Shown here: piece after piece, positions 8,741 to 17,653 of the stretch | How the letters are laid out: every line of letters starts with the position of its first letter | How positions within the stretch are numbered: the first letter of the stretch is position 1 | Source: Syntrophobacterales bacterium | GTDB lineage: Bacteria > Desulfobacterota > Syntrophobacteria > Syntrophobacterales > Thermodesulforhabdaceae | Assembly (NCBI GenBank): GCA_026417655.1 | Contig: JAOACS010000029.1 | Location: forward strand, 1-64,000 | Direction: 5' to 3' | DNA: 64,000 nucleotides | Program-made: the position numbers and the translations under genes | The notes under the pieces: generated by a model | Databases searched by the model: none | Seen by the model: only the letters and a program-made list of their open reading frames with translations | What the model was told of the DNA's origin: nothing

Positions 8741-8857
8741 ATAGAAATTTTAGGATGTTTGAGGGGGTGATAGGCAAAGGAGAGCATTTTTGGATTTTGC
8801 CTCTAGAGGATGTTGAAATCGGGAAGGTGATGTTTTCTAGAAAAGGAGGATGAGTCA

Positions 8858-10903
8858 ATGGAGTTAAGCCAGATTTTGATGTTTGCATTAGTGTGTGGTG
8901 CCCTTAGTGTTGTTTATGCGCTTTTTACAGCGGCCTGGGTCGTTAAGCTTCCTGCCGGATCCGAAAGAATGCAGATGATTTCGGATGCTATCCACGAAGG
9001 AGCGAAGGCATTTCTAAACCGCGAATATAAAACTGTTGCTGTTGTTGCTGTGGTTCTTGCGGGAGCTCTTACCTATCTTGGAAAGTACGTCGCTCTTGGC
9101 TTTCTCATTGGAGCGATAGGTTCAGCTCTTGCTGGTTACATTGGCATGATGGTTACTGTTCGAGCAAATGTCAGGACGGCAGAAGCTGCGAAAGCTGGCC
9201 TTGATTCCGCCTTGAAGGTTGCTTTTAGAGGTGGATCGGTTACCGGTCTCATGGTGGTTGGCCTTGGTCTCTTGAGTATTGCCGGTTATTACGTAATCGT
9301 CAAATCGATAGCTCCCATAGATGAGGCCTTCCACGCTCTTGTAGGACTTGGATTTGGATGTTCGCTCATGAGTGTCTTTGCCCGAATCGCCGGTGGTATT
9401 TACACTAAGGCCGCCGACGTGGGAGCAGACCTGGTAGGTAAAGTAGAAGCTGGTATTCCTGAGGATGACCCGAGGAACGCAGCGGTTATCGCTGATAACG
9501 TTGGTGACAATGTTGGTGACTGCGCTGGTATGGCTGCAGACCTTTATGAAACCTACGTCGTGACCGTCGTTGCAGCTATGCTCCTTGCCAAGACGGTTTA
9601 TGGTCCCAAGAGTCTTTGGGTTGAATTTCCTCTTCTTATAGGCGGAGTCTCAATCCTTGCCTCTATCATTGGAACCTTCTTCGTAAGACTCGGAAAGAGC
9701 CAATACATTATGGGTGCTCTGTATAAGGGATTGGCCGTATCCGCTATCCTTGCTGCTATAGCCTTCTATTTCATCTCCCAATGGTTCCTGAAACTTCCAA
9801 ACGTTCAACCAGCCTTTACTCCTATGGGAGTTTTCCTAACCGCCGTAATAGGCGTTATACTCACTGGGCTTATTGTTATGATCACTGAATATTTTACTTC
9901 CAAGAGCTTCAAGCCGGTTCAGCACATTGCCGCCTCTAGCGTAACAGGCCATGCAACTAACATAATCGCTGGTCTTGCGGTAAGTATGAAGTCCACAGGA
10001 CCTCCAGTGATCGCTATAAGTGCCGCCATTATTGCAGCCTATTATCTTGGTGGTGGATTTTCTGGTAGTCCTGGTGGTGGCTTGTTCGCCATAGCCCTTT
10101 CCGCCGTCTCAATGCTTTCTATGACTGGTATTGTCGTCGCCATCGACTCCTACGGCCCCATTACCGACAACGCCGGTGGTATTGCTGAAATGGCTGAGCT
10201 TCCCGATAGTGTCCGAGCTGTAACCGATCCGCTCGACGCTGTTGGTAACACCACAAAGGCGGTAACTAAGGGGTATGCGATTGGTTCCGCAGGACTTGCT
10301 GCCCTTGTTCTCTTTGCCGAATATTCCAGGTCCTTCGGTGAAAGCATCGCCTTCGATCTTTCTAACCCCAAAGTGCTTGTTGGACTCTTTATTGGCGGTC
10401 TCCTTCCTTTCCTTTTTGGATCTCTTCTTATGGAAGCAGTTGGAAAGGCCGCCGGTGGTGTAGTTGAGGAAGTTCGTCGTCAATTCCGTGAAATTCCAGG
10501 CATTATGGAAGGGACTTCAAGACCTGAATATGGAAAGTGTGTTGACATCGTTACCAAGAGTGCCATCAAAGAAATGATGGTACCAGCCCTTCTTCCCGTT
10601 GTGACTCCTCTCCTCGTTGGGTTCCTTATTGGAAAGGAAGCCCTCGGTGGTGTTTTGATCGGAAGTATTGTTACCGGTCTCTTCCAGGCTATCGCAATGA
10701 CTAGCGGTGGTGGTGCTTGGGACAATGCCAAGAAGTATATCGAAGATGGAGCCTTTGGTGGTAAGGGTTCTGATGCTCACAAGGCCGCAGTAACCGGTGA
10801 CACAGTAGGAGATCCTTACAAGGACACTGCAGGTCCTGCCATTAACCCAATGATTAAGGTCGTAAACATCGTTGCCTTGCTCATTGTACCGTTACTAAAG
10901 TAA
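8858..10903 (+). CDS. hppA: Membrane-bound proton-translocating pyrophosphatase, K+-independent type
   Basis: A 681-residue integral membrane protein with about 16 hydrophobic segments that couples hydrolysis of PPi to ion export, recovering energy from acyl-CoA ligation and biosynthesis. The substrate motif is [13 protein letters not shown] followed by [20 protein letters not shown], and the C-terminal partner is [15 protein letters not shown]. The determinant segment reads [17 protein letters not shown]; lysine in GNTTKA is typical of K+-independent proton pumps, whereas K+-dependent ones have alanine there. A good AAGGAGG precedes ATG 8858. The gene is monocistronic by context, with a strong terminator after it. 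Its nearness to an AMP-forming ligase operon fits a metabolism that produces PPi. Confidence 0.97.
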   Translation: MELSQILMFALVCGALSVVYALFTAAWVVKLPAGSERMQMISDAIHEGAKAFLNREYKTVAVVAVVLAGALTYLGKYVALGFLIGAIGSALAGYIGMMVTVRANVRTAEAAKAGLDSALKVAFRGGSVTGLMVVGLGLLSIAGYYVIVKSIAPIDEAFHALVGLGFGCSLMSVFARIAGGIYTKAADVGADLVGKVEAGIPEDDPRNAAVIADNVGDNVGDCAGMAADLYETYVVTVVAAMLLAKTVYGPKSLWVEFPLLIGGVSILASIIGTFFVRLGKSQYIMGALYKGLAVSAILAAIAFYFISQWFLKLPNVQPAFTPMGVFLTAVIGVILTGLIVMITEYFTSKSFKPVQHIAASSVTGHATNIIAGLAVSMKSTGPPVIAISAAIIAAYYLGGGFSGSPGGGLFAIALSAVSMLSMTGIVVAIDSYGPITDNAGGIAEMAELPDSVRAVTDPLDAVGNTTKAVTKGYAIGSAGLAALVLFAEYSRSFGESIAFDLSNPKVLVGLFIGGLLPFLFGSLLMEAVGKAAGGVVEEVRRQFREIPGIMEGTSRPEYGKCVDIVTKSAIKEMMVPALLPVVTPLLVGFLIGKEALGGVLIGSIVTGLFQAIAMTSGGGAWDNAKKYIEDGAFGGKGSDAHKAAVTGDTVGDPYKDTAGPAINPMIKVVNIVALLIVPLLK

Positions 10904-10920
10904 GATTATAGGTAGTAAGA

Positions 10921-10948
10921 AACCGGGGGACCTCCCCCGGTTTTTTAT
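10921..10948 (+). terminator. Rho-independent terminator of hppA
   Basis: A perfect 10-bp GC-rich stem (10921-10930 with 10933-10942) with a two-base loop is followed by TTTTATTT. It also lies just past the end of the convergent nfnB gene and could help to stop that transcript. Confidence 0.9.
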
Positions 10949-10955
10949 TTATAGA

Positions 10956-12395
10956 CTACCATGAAGTAACTTCTCCCGAAAGAAAGCGATTTATATCTTC
11001 CGCAGATCTCTTCCCCGCCCCCATGGCACTCACAACTGTCGCAGCGCCGGTCACCAAGTCTCCGCCAGCCCAGACTCTATACATGGTAGTCCTTCCGGTT
11101 TCCCAGTCCTTCACTACTACCGTCCCATGAGGAGTTTTTTCAAGCCCTTTGGCTTCATTAAAGACAAGAGGATTAGGATTTGTGCCTATCGCAACTATCA
11201 CCATGTCCACTTCCATCTCAAACTCTGACCCCTTTATTGCGACAGGTTTTCTTCTTCCGGAACTATCGGGTTCCCCAAGTTCCATCCTGATACACTTCAT
11301 TGCTCGCACATTGCCCCTTTCATCGGTGAGAATTTCTAAAGGAGCCGTAAGATAGTCGAAAATAACCCCCTCTTCTTCTGCATGATGGATTTCTTCGGCT
11401 CTAGCAGGAAGTTCCTCCCTGGATCTCCTGTAAACTATCCTAACCTCTCTTCCTTCGATATCCCTAATCGCCTGAAGTCTTAAGGCGCATCTTGCGGCAT
11501 CCATAGCCACATTTCCGCCACCTATAACAGCAACTCTTCTTCCAATCTTTACAGGCGTATCGTATTCGGGAAAAAGATATCCCTTCATTAAATTCACTCT
11601 CGTTAAAAACTCATTGGCGCTGAGGACTCCACTGGCATTTATACCTGGGATGTTAAGAAAGACCGGAAGACCTGCTCCAGTCCCAAGAAATACAGCATCA
11701 TACTCCTCAAGAAGCTCCCCTACAGTGACAGTCTTTCCAACAATGTGATCTGTAAGAATTTTTATACCCAAACAGTTCACGGCGTAGGATATTTCTGAAG
11801 AAACGATCTCCTTTGGAAGTCTGAATTGAGGAATACCATAAGTTAGAACTCCTCCTGGTTTATGTAACGATTCAAACATCGTTACAGAATGACCCTCCCG
11901 AGCAACGTCCACAGCACAGGAAAGACCAGCAGGTCCCGTTCCCGCTATGGCAACTTTCTTGCCCGTTGGAGGCTTTGGCTCCAGAGGACAAACACGATGA
12001 GCGAGCTCATAGTCTCCCACAAACCGCTCAAGACGTCCAATGGCAACAGGTTGGCCCTTCTTGCTAAGAACACACTTAGCCTCACACTGAACTTCCTGAG
12101 GACAGACTCGACCACATACGGCAGGAAGGCTATTCTTCTCTTTCATGGCCGCTACAGCTCTTGCCATATCACCTTCCCTTAAAGCTTTTATGAACTGGGG
12201 AATTAACACACCAACAGGACATCCCTCTACACAGGAGGGTTTTTTACACTGAAGGCAGCGATTGGCTTCAGTTACAGCCAGCTCTTCTGTATACCCCAAG
12301 GCCACTTCGTTAAAGTTCTTTAGCCTGAGAACTGGATCCTGCGTAGGCATAGGTTGGCGAGGTATCTTCATCCGTTCTTTATTAGTGAGGGACAT
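10956..12395 (-). CDS. nfnB: NADPH-binding subunit of NADH-dependent reduced ferredoxin:NADP+ oxidoreductase (NfnB), GltA-like
   Basis: A 479-residue FAD/iron-sulfur protein of the glutamate synthase small-subunit (GltA) fold. The N-terminal cluster-binding region has RCLQCKKPSCVEGCPVG and later CGRVCPQEVQCEAKC. Two Rossmann folds follow: AGTGPAGLSCAVDVAR for FAD and IGGGNVAMDAARCALR for NADPH. It follows the nfnA-like gene by three bases, with its AGGAGG inside that gene. Together they match NfnAB, an electron-bifurcating transhydrogenase that balances NADH, NADPH and ferredoxin in anaerobes. The glutamate synthase small-subunit label is the main alternative, but no large glutamate synthase subunit is present. 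Confidence 0.88.
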   Translation of the reverse strand: MSLTNKERMKIPRQPMPTQDPVLRLKNFNEVALGYTEELAVTEANRCLQCKKPSCVEGCPVGVLIPQFIKALREGDMARAVAAMKEKNSLPAVCGRVCPQEVQCEAKCVLSKKGQPVAIGRLERFVGDYELAHRVCPLEPKPPTGKKVAIAGTGPAGLSCAVDVAREGHSVTMFESLHKPGGVLTYGIPQFRLPKEIVSSEISYAVNCLGIKILTDHIVGKTVTVGELLEEYDAVFLGTGAGLPVFLNIPGINASGVLSANEFLTRVNLMKGYLFPEYDTPVKIGRRVAVIGGGNVAMDAARCALRLQAIRDIEGREVRIVYRRSREELPARAEEIHHAEEEGVIFDYLTAPLEILTDERGNVRAMKCIRMELGEPDSSGRRKPVAIKGSEFEMEVDMVIVAIGTNPNPLVFNEAKGLEKTPHGTVVVKDWETGRTTMYRVWAGGDLVTGAATVVSAMGAGKRSAEDINRFLSGEVTSW

Positions 12396-12398
12396 GAC

Positions 12399-13271
12399 TT
12401 AGTTCCTCCTATCTTCCGCTTTCAGCATGTTATCCAAGTGACACTCATGTTCTTCCCAATGCTCAAGAGCTTTCTTTTCTTCTTCTCTGTAGAATGCAAG
12501 ACGTGCAAGAAGGTTCGACCAATCCACCTTATGGCCATCAAATTCTGGACCATCGACGCAAACAAAGCGAGGACCCTCTTCAAGGAGCACCCGACATCCA
12601 CCACACATTCCCGTGCCATCCACCATAACGGTGTTTAAACTAACCATCGTAGGAATTCCATAAGATGCTGTCACCTCAGAGACGGCTTTCATCATAATGG
12701 CTGGTCCTATTGCCCATATTTTTGATATAAGGTTTCCTTTTATATCGAGAATCTCCTTTAGAGGTGTTGTAACAATAGCTTTTCTACCGTAGGAACCATC
12801 ATCGGTGCATATGATCAACTCATCGGAGACCTCCCTCATTCGATCTTCCCAGAAAAGAAGTGACTTTGTTCGGGCTCCTATTATGGAGATAACCTCATTT
12901 TGGGCCTCCTTCAAAGCTCTAGCTATAGGAAATATAGGCGCTATTCCTACACCTCCACCAACACAAATAACAGTTCCATAGTAGGCGATCTCTGTAGGAT
13001 GTCCAAGAGGTCCAGCAACAGTAAGTAGCGCTTCTCCCACCTTAAGCATTCCCAATTCTCGAGTTGACTTGCCTATCTCCTGAAAAATAAGGGTAATGGT
13101 TCCTGCCTTACGATCAAAGTCCGCGATAGTTAGCGGAATTCGCTCTCCCTTTTCGTCAATCTGAACAATTACGAACTGTCCCGGTTTAGCCTTCCGGGCA
13201 ACATGGGGAGCTTCAACAACCATTTTTTTCGTGGTTTCGCTGAAGGCTTCCTTCTCTATAATTGGATACAT
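12399..13271 (-). CDS. nfnA: NAD-binding subunit NfnA (sulfide dehydrogenase/PyrK-like FAD-NAD protein)
   Basis: A 290-residue ferredoxin-NADP-reductase-like protein of the PyrK/SudB family. It has an N-terminal flavin barrel (RKAKPGQFVIV, ERIPLTIADFD), an NAD-binding segment (GGGVGIAPIFPIARAL) and a C-terminal 2Fe-2S motif (GTGMCGGCRV and, further on, a CVDGPEFDGHKVDW segment). The start is placed at ATG 13271, since AGGAGGGG lies just before it; an upstream in-frame codon at 13289 would place that SD inside the gene. It sits directly upstream of nfnB in the same operon. The pair would act in the cytoplasm as a bifurcating transhydrogenase. Confidence 0.88.
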   Translation of the reverse strand: MYPIIEKEAFSETTKKMVVEAPHVARKAKPGQFVIVQIDEKGERIPLTIADFDRKAGTITLIFQEIGKSTRELGMLKVGEALLTVAGPLGHPTEIAYYGTVICVGGGVGIAPIFPIARALKEAQNEVISIIGARTKSLLFWEDRMREVSDELIICTDDGSYGRKAIVTTPLKEILDIKGNLISKIWAIGPAIMMKAVSEVTASYGIPTMVSLNTVMVDGTGMCGGCRVLLEEGPRFVCVDGPEFDGHKVDWSNLLARLAFYREEEKKALEHWEEHECHLDNMLKAEDRRN

Positions 13272-13356
13272 CTTTCCCCCCTCCTGCATAGAGAATAAAC
13301 AAACTTCCCTCAGGACATAGCCCTTTAGGATGGCAAATCATTACAAATGACCATTA

Positions 13357-13385
13357 TTTGTATTTGCACGCCATTGGTGGGTCAA
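13357..13385 (-). promoter_or_regulatory. Candidate sigma-70 promoter of nfnAB
   Basis: Read on the minus strand: TTGACC (13385-13380), a 17-base spacer and TACAAA (13362-13357), about 86 bases before the nfnA start. The -35 matches at five positions and the -10 at four. Confidence 0.5.
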
Positions 13386-13403
13386 GAGGATAATATCAAT
13401 TAA

Positions 13404-14000
13404 CTAACTAATTTTTTTAACTCCCCAATGGTTTTTTCTCGTCTCAAACTGATCCCGCTCCCCTGGATACGCTAAATGCTCTCCGCAGGGTAAAAAGTTT
13501 GGACGTCTTTCTCCTCGAGGCTCCGGACCTTCGAGAGCTATCGGTGGTGGATCGGTATCCAATAGTTTTGGATTAAGATGAGGATTCAATTCCTCAACCT
13601 CCCAACTAAATTCTATAGCAATACCATTGGGGTCGAAGGAATAAACCGACAAAATGAAACCATGATCTATTACCTCCGAAACCCAGTAGCCCGCCTTTTC
13701 TAAAATTTGCTTTATCTCCCAGAGTTTTTCTTTTTCAGTTACCCCTATCGATACATGGTCGAATACAAAGGGTCCCTTTACAGGGAATCCATGATCCTTT
13801 TCTTCAATGGGTTCAACCTGGGGCCACTCAAAGAAGGCAATGGTATCATTTGAAGAAATCTCGAAAAAGTAATGACGGTAACCTGGTTTGCCTAGCCCTA
13901 GTATAAGTCGCATTCCAAGAATATCTCGCCAAAATTTTATGGTTTCATCCATATTACGGGTTGCCATTGCAAGATGGTGAATTCCTCTATAGGCTGCCAT
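13404..14000 (-). CDS. VOC-superfamily (glyoxalase/dioxygenase-like) protein
   Basis: A 198-residue protein. The first 130 residues form a recognisable vicinal-oxygen-chelate fold: GIHHLAMATRNMDETIKFW at the start, then a second half with FVFDHVSIGV and SVYSFDPNGIAIEFSW. The histidines in IHHLA and FDHVS and the glutamate of IEFSW are plausible metal ligands. The last 50 residues are proline-rich and outside the usual fold. ATG 14000 is preferred over GTG 14009 because GAGGTG precedes it at suitable spacing. The family spans glyoxalases, ring-cleavage dioxygenases and epimerases, and nothing in the neighbourhood fixes the substrate. Confidence 0.85.
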   Translation of the reverse strand: MAAYRGIHHLAMATRNMDETIKFWRDILGMRLILGLGKPGYRHYFFEISSNDTIAFFEWPQVEPIEEKDHGFPVKGPFVFDHVSIGVTEKEKLWEIKQILEKAGYWVSEVIDHGFILSVYSFDPNGIAIEFSWEVEELNPHLNPKLLDTDPPPIALEGPEPRGERRPNFLPCGEHLAYPGERDQFETRKNHWGVKKIS

Positions 14001-14099
14001 ATGATTCACCTCACCATAAAAGTTCTAAATTCTCCTCGCTTAGCTTTTACCATAGATTTTTATGGCGATTCTAACTTTTTGGCAAGATGTTCAGGAAAG

Positions 14100-14129
14100 T
14101 TGACAGAGGGTGATTCATGTCGTTAAAGT
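14100..14129 (+). promoter_or_regulatory. Weak candidate promoter of serC
   Basis: A perfect TTGACA (14100-14105) is followed after 18 bases by TAAAGT (14124-14129), a four-of-six match to a -10 element. It lies 60 bases before the serC start in an otherwise empty intergenic stretch. Confidence 0.35.
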
Positions 14130-14187
14130 GATCCGGCTAAAATTACCATCTTAGTATAGGTCTTATTTTTTAGGAGGAATGTTAGAA

Positions 14188-15270
14188 ATGGAAAAACGTG
14201 TCTATAACTTTAATCCCGGTCCTGCAGCCCTTCCTCTTCCCGTATTGGAAAAAATGCAGAAGGAGTTACTTAACTTCCGTGGAACAGGAATGTCGATTCT
14301 TGAAATGAGCCATAGATCCAAGGACTTTGAGGCCGTCCTTGACGATGCGATTTCAAGAATAAAAAGACTCCTAAAACTGGATGACCGCTTCGATGTTTTG
14401 TTCCTTCAAGGGGGAGCAAGTCTTCAGTTTTGTATGGTTCCTATGAATCTTGAAGTGCCGGGAAGGCCCGTTGATTATATTGACACAGGATCATGGGCAT
14501 CCAAGGCTATTAAGGAAGCTCAGATTCAGAAAAAACATGTAAGAATTATCGCTAGCTCAAAAGACAAGGGGTATTCTTACATTCCAAAAGGTTTCGTAAT
14601 TAATCCTGATGCTTCCTACCTCCACATCACATCAAACGAAACCATTCAAGGGACTCAATGGAAATCATTCCCCTCTACTGACGGCGTGCCTCTCGTTGCC
14701 GACATGTCCTCGGATATTTTAAGTAGGCCCTTTGATCCAAGCCCCTTTGGTTTAATTTATGCTGGAGCCCAGAAAAATCTAGGACCTGCTGGAGTAACTC
14801 TTGTGATCATTAGAAAGGACATGCTTGATCGTTCATCTGCCGATCTACCCACGATGTTGAAATACAAAACCTTCGCCGAAAAGAAATCTCTTTACAACAC
14901 ACCACCCTGTTTCGCCATCTACGCGGTGGATCTCGTGGTGGAATGGCTCGAGGAAGAGATTGGGGGCGTAGAAAAGATAGCTCTAATAAATGAGAAGAAG
15001 GCAAGGATGCTTTATGAATGTATAGATGAGAACGAAATCTATCGTGGAACCGCTGCACCCGAAGATCGATCGGTGATGAATGTTACGTTCCGTTTAGCAA
15101 CAGAAGAACTGGAGAAGGAGTTTTTAGCCAAAGCGGCGGAAAAGGGGCTCGTAGGGCTCAAGGGTCATAGATCTGTAGGTGGATGCCGAGCCTCTATCTA
15201 CAATGCTGTATCAACAGAAGCTGTAGAAGCTTTAGCGGATTTTATGAGGTCCTTTGCGAAAAGCCATTAA
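14188..15270 (+). CDS. serC: Phosphoserine aminotransferase
   Basis: A 360-residue PLP enzyme, the usual length for SerC. It converts 3-phosphohydroxypyruvate to phosphoserine in serine synthesis, and the same enzyme can serve pyridoxine synthesis. Landmarks are the N-terminal YNFNPGPAALP, FRGTGMSILEMSHRSKDF, FLQGGASLQF, and the Schiff-base segment YAGAQKNLGPAG, whose lysine binds PLP. The C-terminus has KGHRSVGGCRASIYNA. ATG 14188 is chosen because it lies 10 bases after AGGAGG, while the in-frame ATG 14179 is only one base from it. The gene stands alone, followed by a hairpin shared with the convergent CBS gene. Confidence 0.96.
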   Translation: MEKRVYNFNPGPAALPLPVLEKMQKELLNFRGTGMSILEMSHRSKDFEAVLDDAISRIKRLLKLDDRFDVLFLQGGASLQFCMVPMNLEVPGRPVDYIDTGSWASKAIKEAQIQKKHVRIIASSKDKGYSYIPKGFVINPDASYLHITSNETIQGTQWKSFPSTDGVPLVADMSSDILSRPFDPSPFGLIYAGAQKNLGPAGVTLVIIRKDMLDRSSADLPTMLKYKTFAEKKSLYNTPPCFAIYAVDLVVEWLEEEIGGVEKIALINEKKARMLYECIDENEIYRGTAAPEDRSVMNVTFRLATEELEKEFLAKAAEKGLVGLKGHRSVGGCRASIYNAVSTEAVEALADFMRSFAKSH

Positions 15271-15276
15271 AATTAT

Positions 15277-15301
15277 GGGCGCACCCCCATTAGGTGCGCC
15301 C
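15277..15301. terminator. Hairpin between convergent serC and CBS-ACT genes
   Basis: A perfect 9-bp GC-rich stem (GGGCGCACC 15277-15285 with GGTGCGCCC 15293-15301) and a 7-base loop. The T-runs on both sides are short, so termination is plausible in either direction but not certain. Confidence 0.65.
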
Positions 15302-15309
15302 TGTAGTTT

Positions 15310-15978
15310 CTATGGAAGGTAAGGGGTAAGATCCTTTACGTACTCCTTTAAGACCTTGTAACCACTTTCCATAAGGACTTGGGCAGCCTTGTCTATATCT
15401 TCTTTGCGGAATCGTAGTAGGATCTGCCATACCTTATCATGGCGAGGTAGAGGATGAATCAGTATGCTTTTAATGTTTATGGCATTATCCTTAATAATGG
15501 ACGTTATATGACTTAATATTCCCATACGCTCTTCTGAAAGGATAGTGATTCTTCCACTGTCATCACTCATCCCCATTGCAGCAAGCAGCACTGACATAAG
15601 ATCTGCTGTGGTCAACATCCCTACTAATTTTCCTCCGGAGACAACCGGTAAACATCCAATCTTTTCCTGATGCATTATAAAAGCTGCCCGTTCAATGGTT
15701 GTATCCTCAGTTACAGTGATAACCTTTTTTTTCATAATGCTTTCTACAGTAATTTTCTGTAGAATATAAGTGAGCTCATAAACGCTCAAGGTAGTGGCAG
15801 GTGAAGCCCAGGCTTCTCGTAAATCTCTATCAGTAACAAGGCCAAGTAGATGTCTTTCTCCATCGGTTACGGGAAGATGAGAGATGCGATGTTTATTCAT
15901 AATTTCTCGAGCCTTAATAATAGGTGTATCCGGCGATATTGTAACAAGATCGGTTACCATGTGCCATCCAACATACAT
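15310..15978 (-). CDS. CBS-pair and ACT-domain protein (AcuB-like)
   Basis: A 222-residue cytoplasmic protein. Residues 1-60 and 75-130 form two CBS motifs (TDLVTISPDTPIIKAREIM and KKVITVTEDTTIERAAFIM, each followed by LPV and a VG(L/M)(V/L)T strand). Residues 140-215 resemble an ACT domain (GRITILSEERMGILSHITS). CBS pairs usually bind adenine nucleotides and ACT domains bind amino acids, so a sensory or regulatory role is likely. The AcuB-like label rests on architecture alone. The start has AAAAGGAGG at good spacing. No linked enzyme reveals its partner. Confidence 0.85.
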   Translation of the reverse strand: MYVGWHMVTDLVTISPDTPIIKAREIMNKHRISHLPVTDGERHLLGLVTDRDLREAWASPATTLSVYELTYILQKITVESIMKKKVITVTEDTTIERAAFIMHQEKIGCLPVVSGGKLVGMLTTADLMSVLLAAMGMSDDSGRITILSEERMGILSHITSIIKDNAINIKSILIHPLPRHDKVWQILLRFRKEDIDKAAQVLMESGYKVLKEYVKDLTPYLP

Positions 15979-16068
15979 AGAAAAAACCTCCTTTTATAAG
16001 TGTTTAAACTACATCCCTTCAATGTTAAGCTATTCTATAGAAACAGAACATATAGGAGCAATAACCTT

Positions 16069-16476
16069 GTGACAAAAGAAAGACCTTTATCAAACCAGGA
16101 TCTATTCAAGAAACTCAGGGAAGAGGTGGCTCTGTGGGAAGGCTCTAAGTACTACATAGCGGAAAAAGAGCTCTTTAACATCGAACAGTTCCTAGACGAT
16201 CATGGAGCTAGTGACATAAAGGAGGAGCTAAAAAGGCTATATGGAATACCTCTTAATGAAAAATTCTGGCGATCCTTTTTAGCCTATCATCGTCTTAAGA
16301 AAGCCCGTGAAGAGATAAAGGAAGAGGAAAGACAGCAAGAGGAGAGAAGACGTCGTTATTTAGAAGCCGTAAAGGCCTACCAGGAAGCATGGAACGAATG
16401 GATAGATGCTTGGGTGAGGGAAGAACGAAAAAGGGAATGGAAAGTTATTCCAGGTAAAAAGAAAGAGGAAGAATAA
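16069..16476 (+). CDS. Small highly charged protein of unknown function
   Basis: About 135 residues starting with GTG 16069, ten bases after AGGAG; the open frame extends further upstream but without a ribosome site. I do not recognise the family. It is rich in Glu, Lys, Arg and Trp, and residues about 80-105 (AREEIKEEERQQEERRRR) should form a long charged helix or coiled coil. There is no signal peptide or membrane segment. It is divergent from the CBS-ACT gene and convergent with mreB, whose stop lies 15 bases away. Confidence 0.65.
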   Translation: MTKERPLSNQDLFKKLREEVALWEGSKYYIAEKELFNIEQFLDDHGASDIKEELKRLYGIPLNEKFWRSFLAYHRLKKAREEIKEEERQQEERRRRYLEAVKAYQEAWNEWIDAWVREERKREWKVIPGKKKEEE

Positions 16477-16491
16477 CCTCCTATCCCATTA

Positions 16492-17514
16492 CTAACTTAT
16501 AAATACTGGTCTATAATACTCCATGTCCTCAATAACAGCACCGGCCCCTCTAACTATGGCGGTAAGGGGATCATTAGCTATATAGACATTAAGAGTTGTT
16601 TCTCTATGGATGAGTTCGTCAAGTCCCTTAAGGAGTGCGCCTCCTCCTGCAAGCCATATCCCCCGTTCATAAATATCGGCAGCAAGATCCGGTGGTGTCT
16701 TTTCTAAAGCCCTCTTTACCGACTCTACTATAATGTTGACCGGCTCCTGAAGAGCTTCTCTTACCTCATCATCGGTGATTGTAAAGGTTTTAGGAATCCC
16801 TGTAAGAATCTCCTTTCCGGTAAGTTGGATCTTAACCGGATTACCCATTGGTATGGCCGAACCTGCTTGAATTTTTATCTGTTCCGCAAGGATTTCGCTG
16901 ATAATCATCTGATGCTTTTTTTGGATATAGCGAAGAATTGCTTCATTGGCTTCATCTCCAGCCACCCTTACAGACTCACTATAGGCGATAGCGAAAAGGG
17001 AAATAATGGCCACCTCCGTAGTCCCACCACCTATATCAACAATCATACTTCCCACAGGACGGTCCACAGGAAGCCCTGCACCAATCGCTGCAGCCATGGG
17101 CTCTTCAATAAGCATTACACTGCCAGCTCCTGCCTGTTCAGCAGCCTCAATCACGGCTCGTTTTTCCACCGACGTAATACCCGTTGGAACTGCAATAACG
17201 AGTTTTGGTTTTATAAAATGTTTTCTCTTCAATACTGAACTAAGAAAGCTCTTAATCATTATGCTGGTTACTTCAAAATCAGCAATAACACCATCCTTCA
17301 GAGGACGGATGATTACAATTCGTTTGCCATGTTTCCCCATCATTTCGCGAGCTGCACGACCTACCGCAACTACCCTGTAGTCCTCCTGGTTTATGGCGAC
17401 AACGGATGGCTCGTTTAGAACAATACCATGACCCCTAAGATAGATAAGAGTATTAGCCGTGCCTAGATCCATCGCTAGATCTTTAGCGAAGAAACGCAAT
17501 ATCCGTCCGAACAT
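16492..17514 (-). CDS. mreB: Rod-shape determining protein MreB
   Basis: A 340-residue bacterial actin that guides cell-wall synthesis in rod-shaped cells. ATPase motifs are clear: phosphate 1 DLGTANTLIYL, connect 1 around EEPMAAAIGAGLPV, phosphate 2 VDIGGGTTEVAI, and the adenosine motif LAGGGALLKGLDE. The N-terminal RILRFFAKD is the short amphipathic start seen in Gram-negative MreB. AGGTGG/AAGGAT precedes the ATG. The usual followers mreC and mreD are not downstream here, because the next gene is convergent. Confidence 0.97.
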   Translation of the reverse strand: MFGRILRFFAKDLAMDLGTANTLIYLRGHGIVLNEPSVVAINQEDYRVVAVGRAAREMMGKHGKRIVIIRPLKDGVIADFEVTSIMIKSFLSSVLKRKHFIKPKLVIAVPTGITSVEKRAVIEAAEQAGAGSVMLIEEPMAAAIGAGLPVDRPVGSMIVDIGGGTTEVAIISLFAIAYSESVRVAGDEANEAILRYIQKKHQMIISEILAEQIKIQAGSAIPMGNPVKIQLTGKEILTGIPKTFTITDDEVREALQEPVNIIVESVKRALEKTPPDLAADIYERGIWLAGGGALLKGLDELIHRETTLNVYIANDPLTAIVRGAGAVIEDMEYYRPVFIS

Positions 17515-17604
17515 ATCCTTTTTCCACCTCTAATTTATTCTTCATAAAACAATAAAAAAAAACACTTCCCAGCCAATCCTTTTCTTTTTAGACTTAGAAA
17601 CCCT

Positions 17605-17634
17605 TTGAGGTCAAATCCTTTTAGAAAGTATAAG
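17605..17634 (+). promoter_or_regulatory. Candidate promoter of the thermonuclease gene
   Basis: TTGAGG (17605-17610), an 18-base spacer and TATAAG (17629-17634), 19 bases before the ATG. The -10 matches five of six. It lies in the divergent gap between mreB and the nuclease gene. Confidence 0.45.
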
Positions 17635-17653
17635 AAAATAGGGAGGGGAAATA

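Noticed and set aside
10109-10483. 124-codon minus-strand open frame inside hppA
   Set aside because: It overlaps the conserved membrane segments of the pyrophosphatase in antisense and has no recognisable domain.
10956-13271. Glutamate synthase small subunit as function of the gltA-like gene
   Set aside because: It is next to a PyrK/SudB-like partner and no large glutamate synthase subunit is present, so NfnAB is the better reading.
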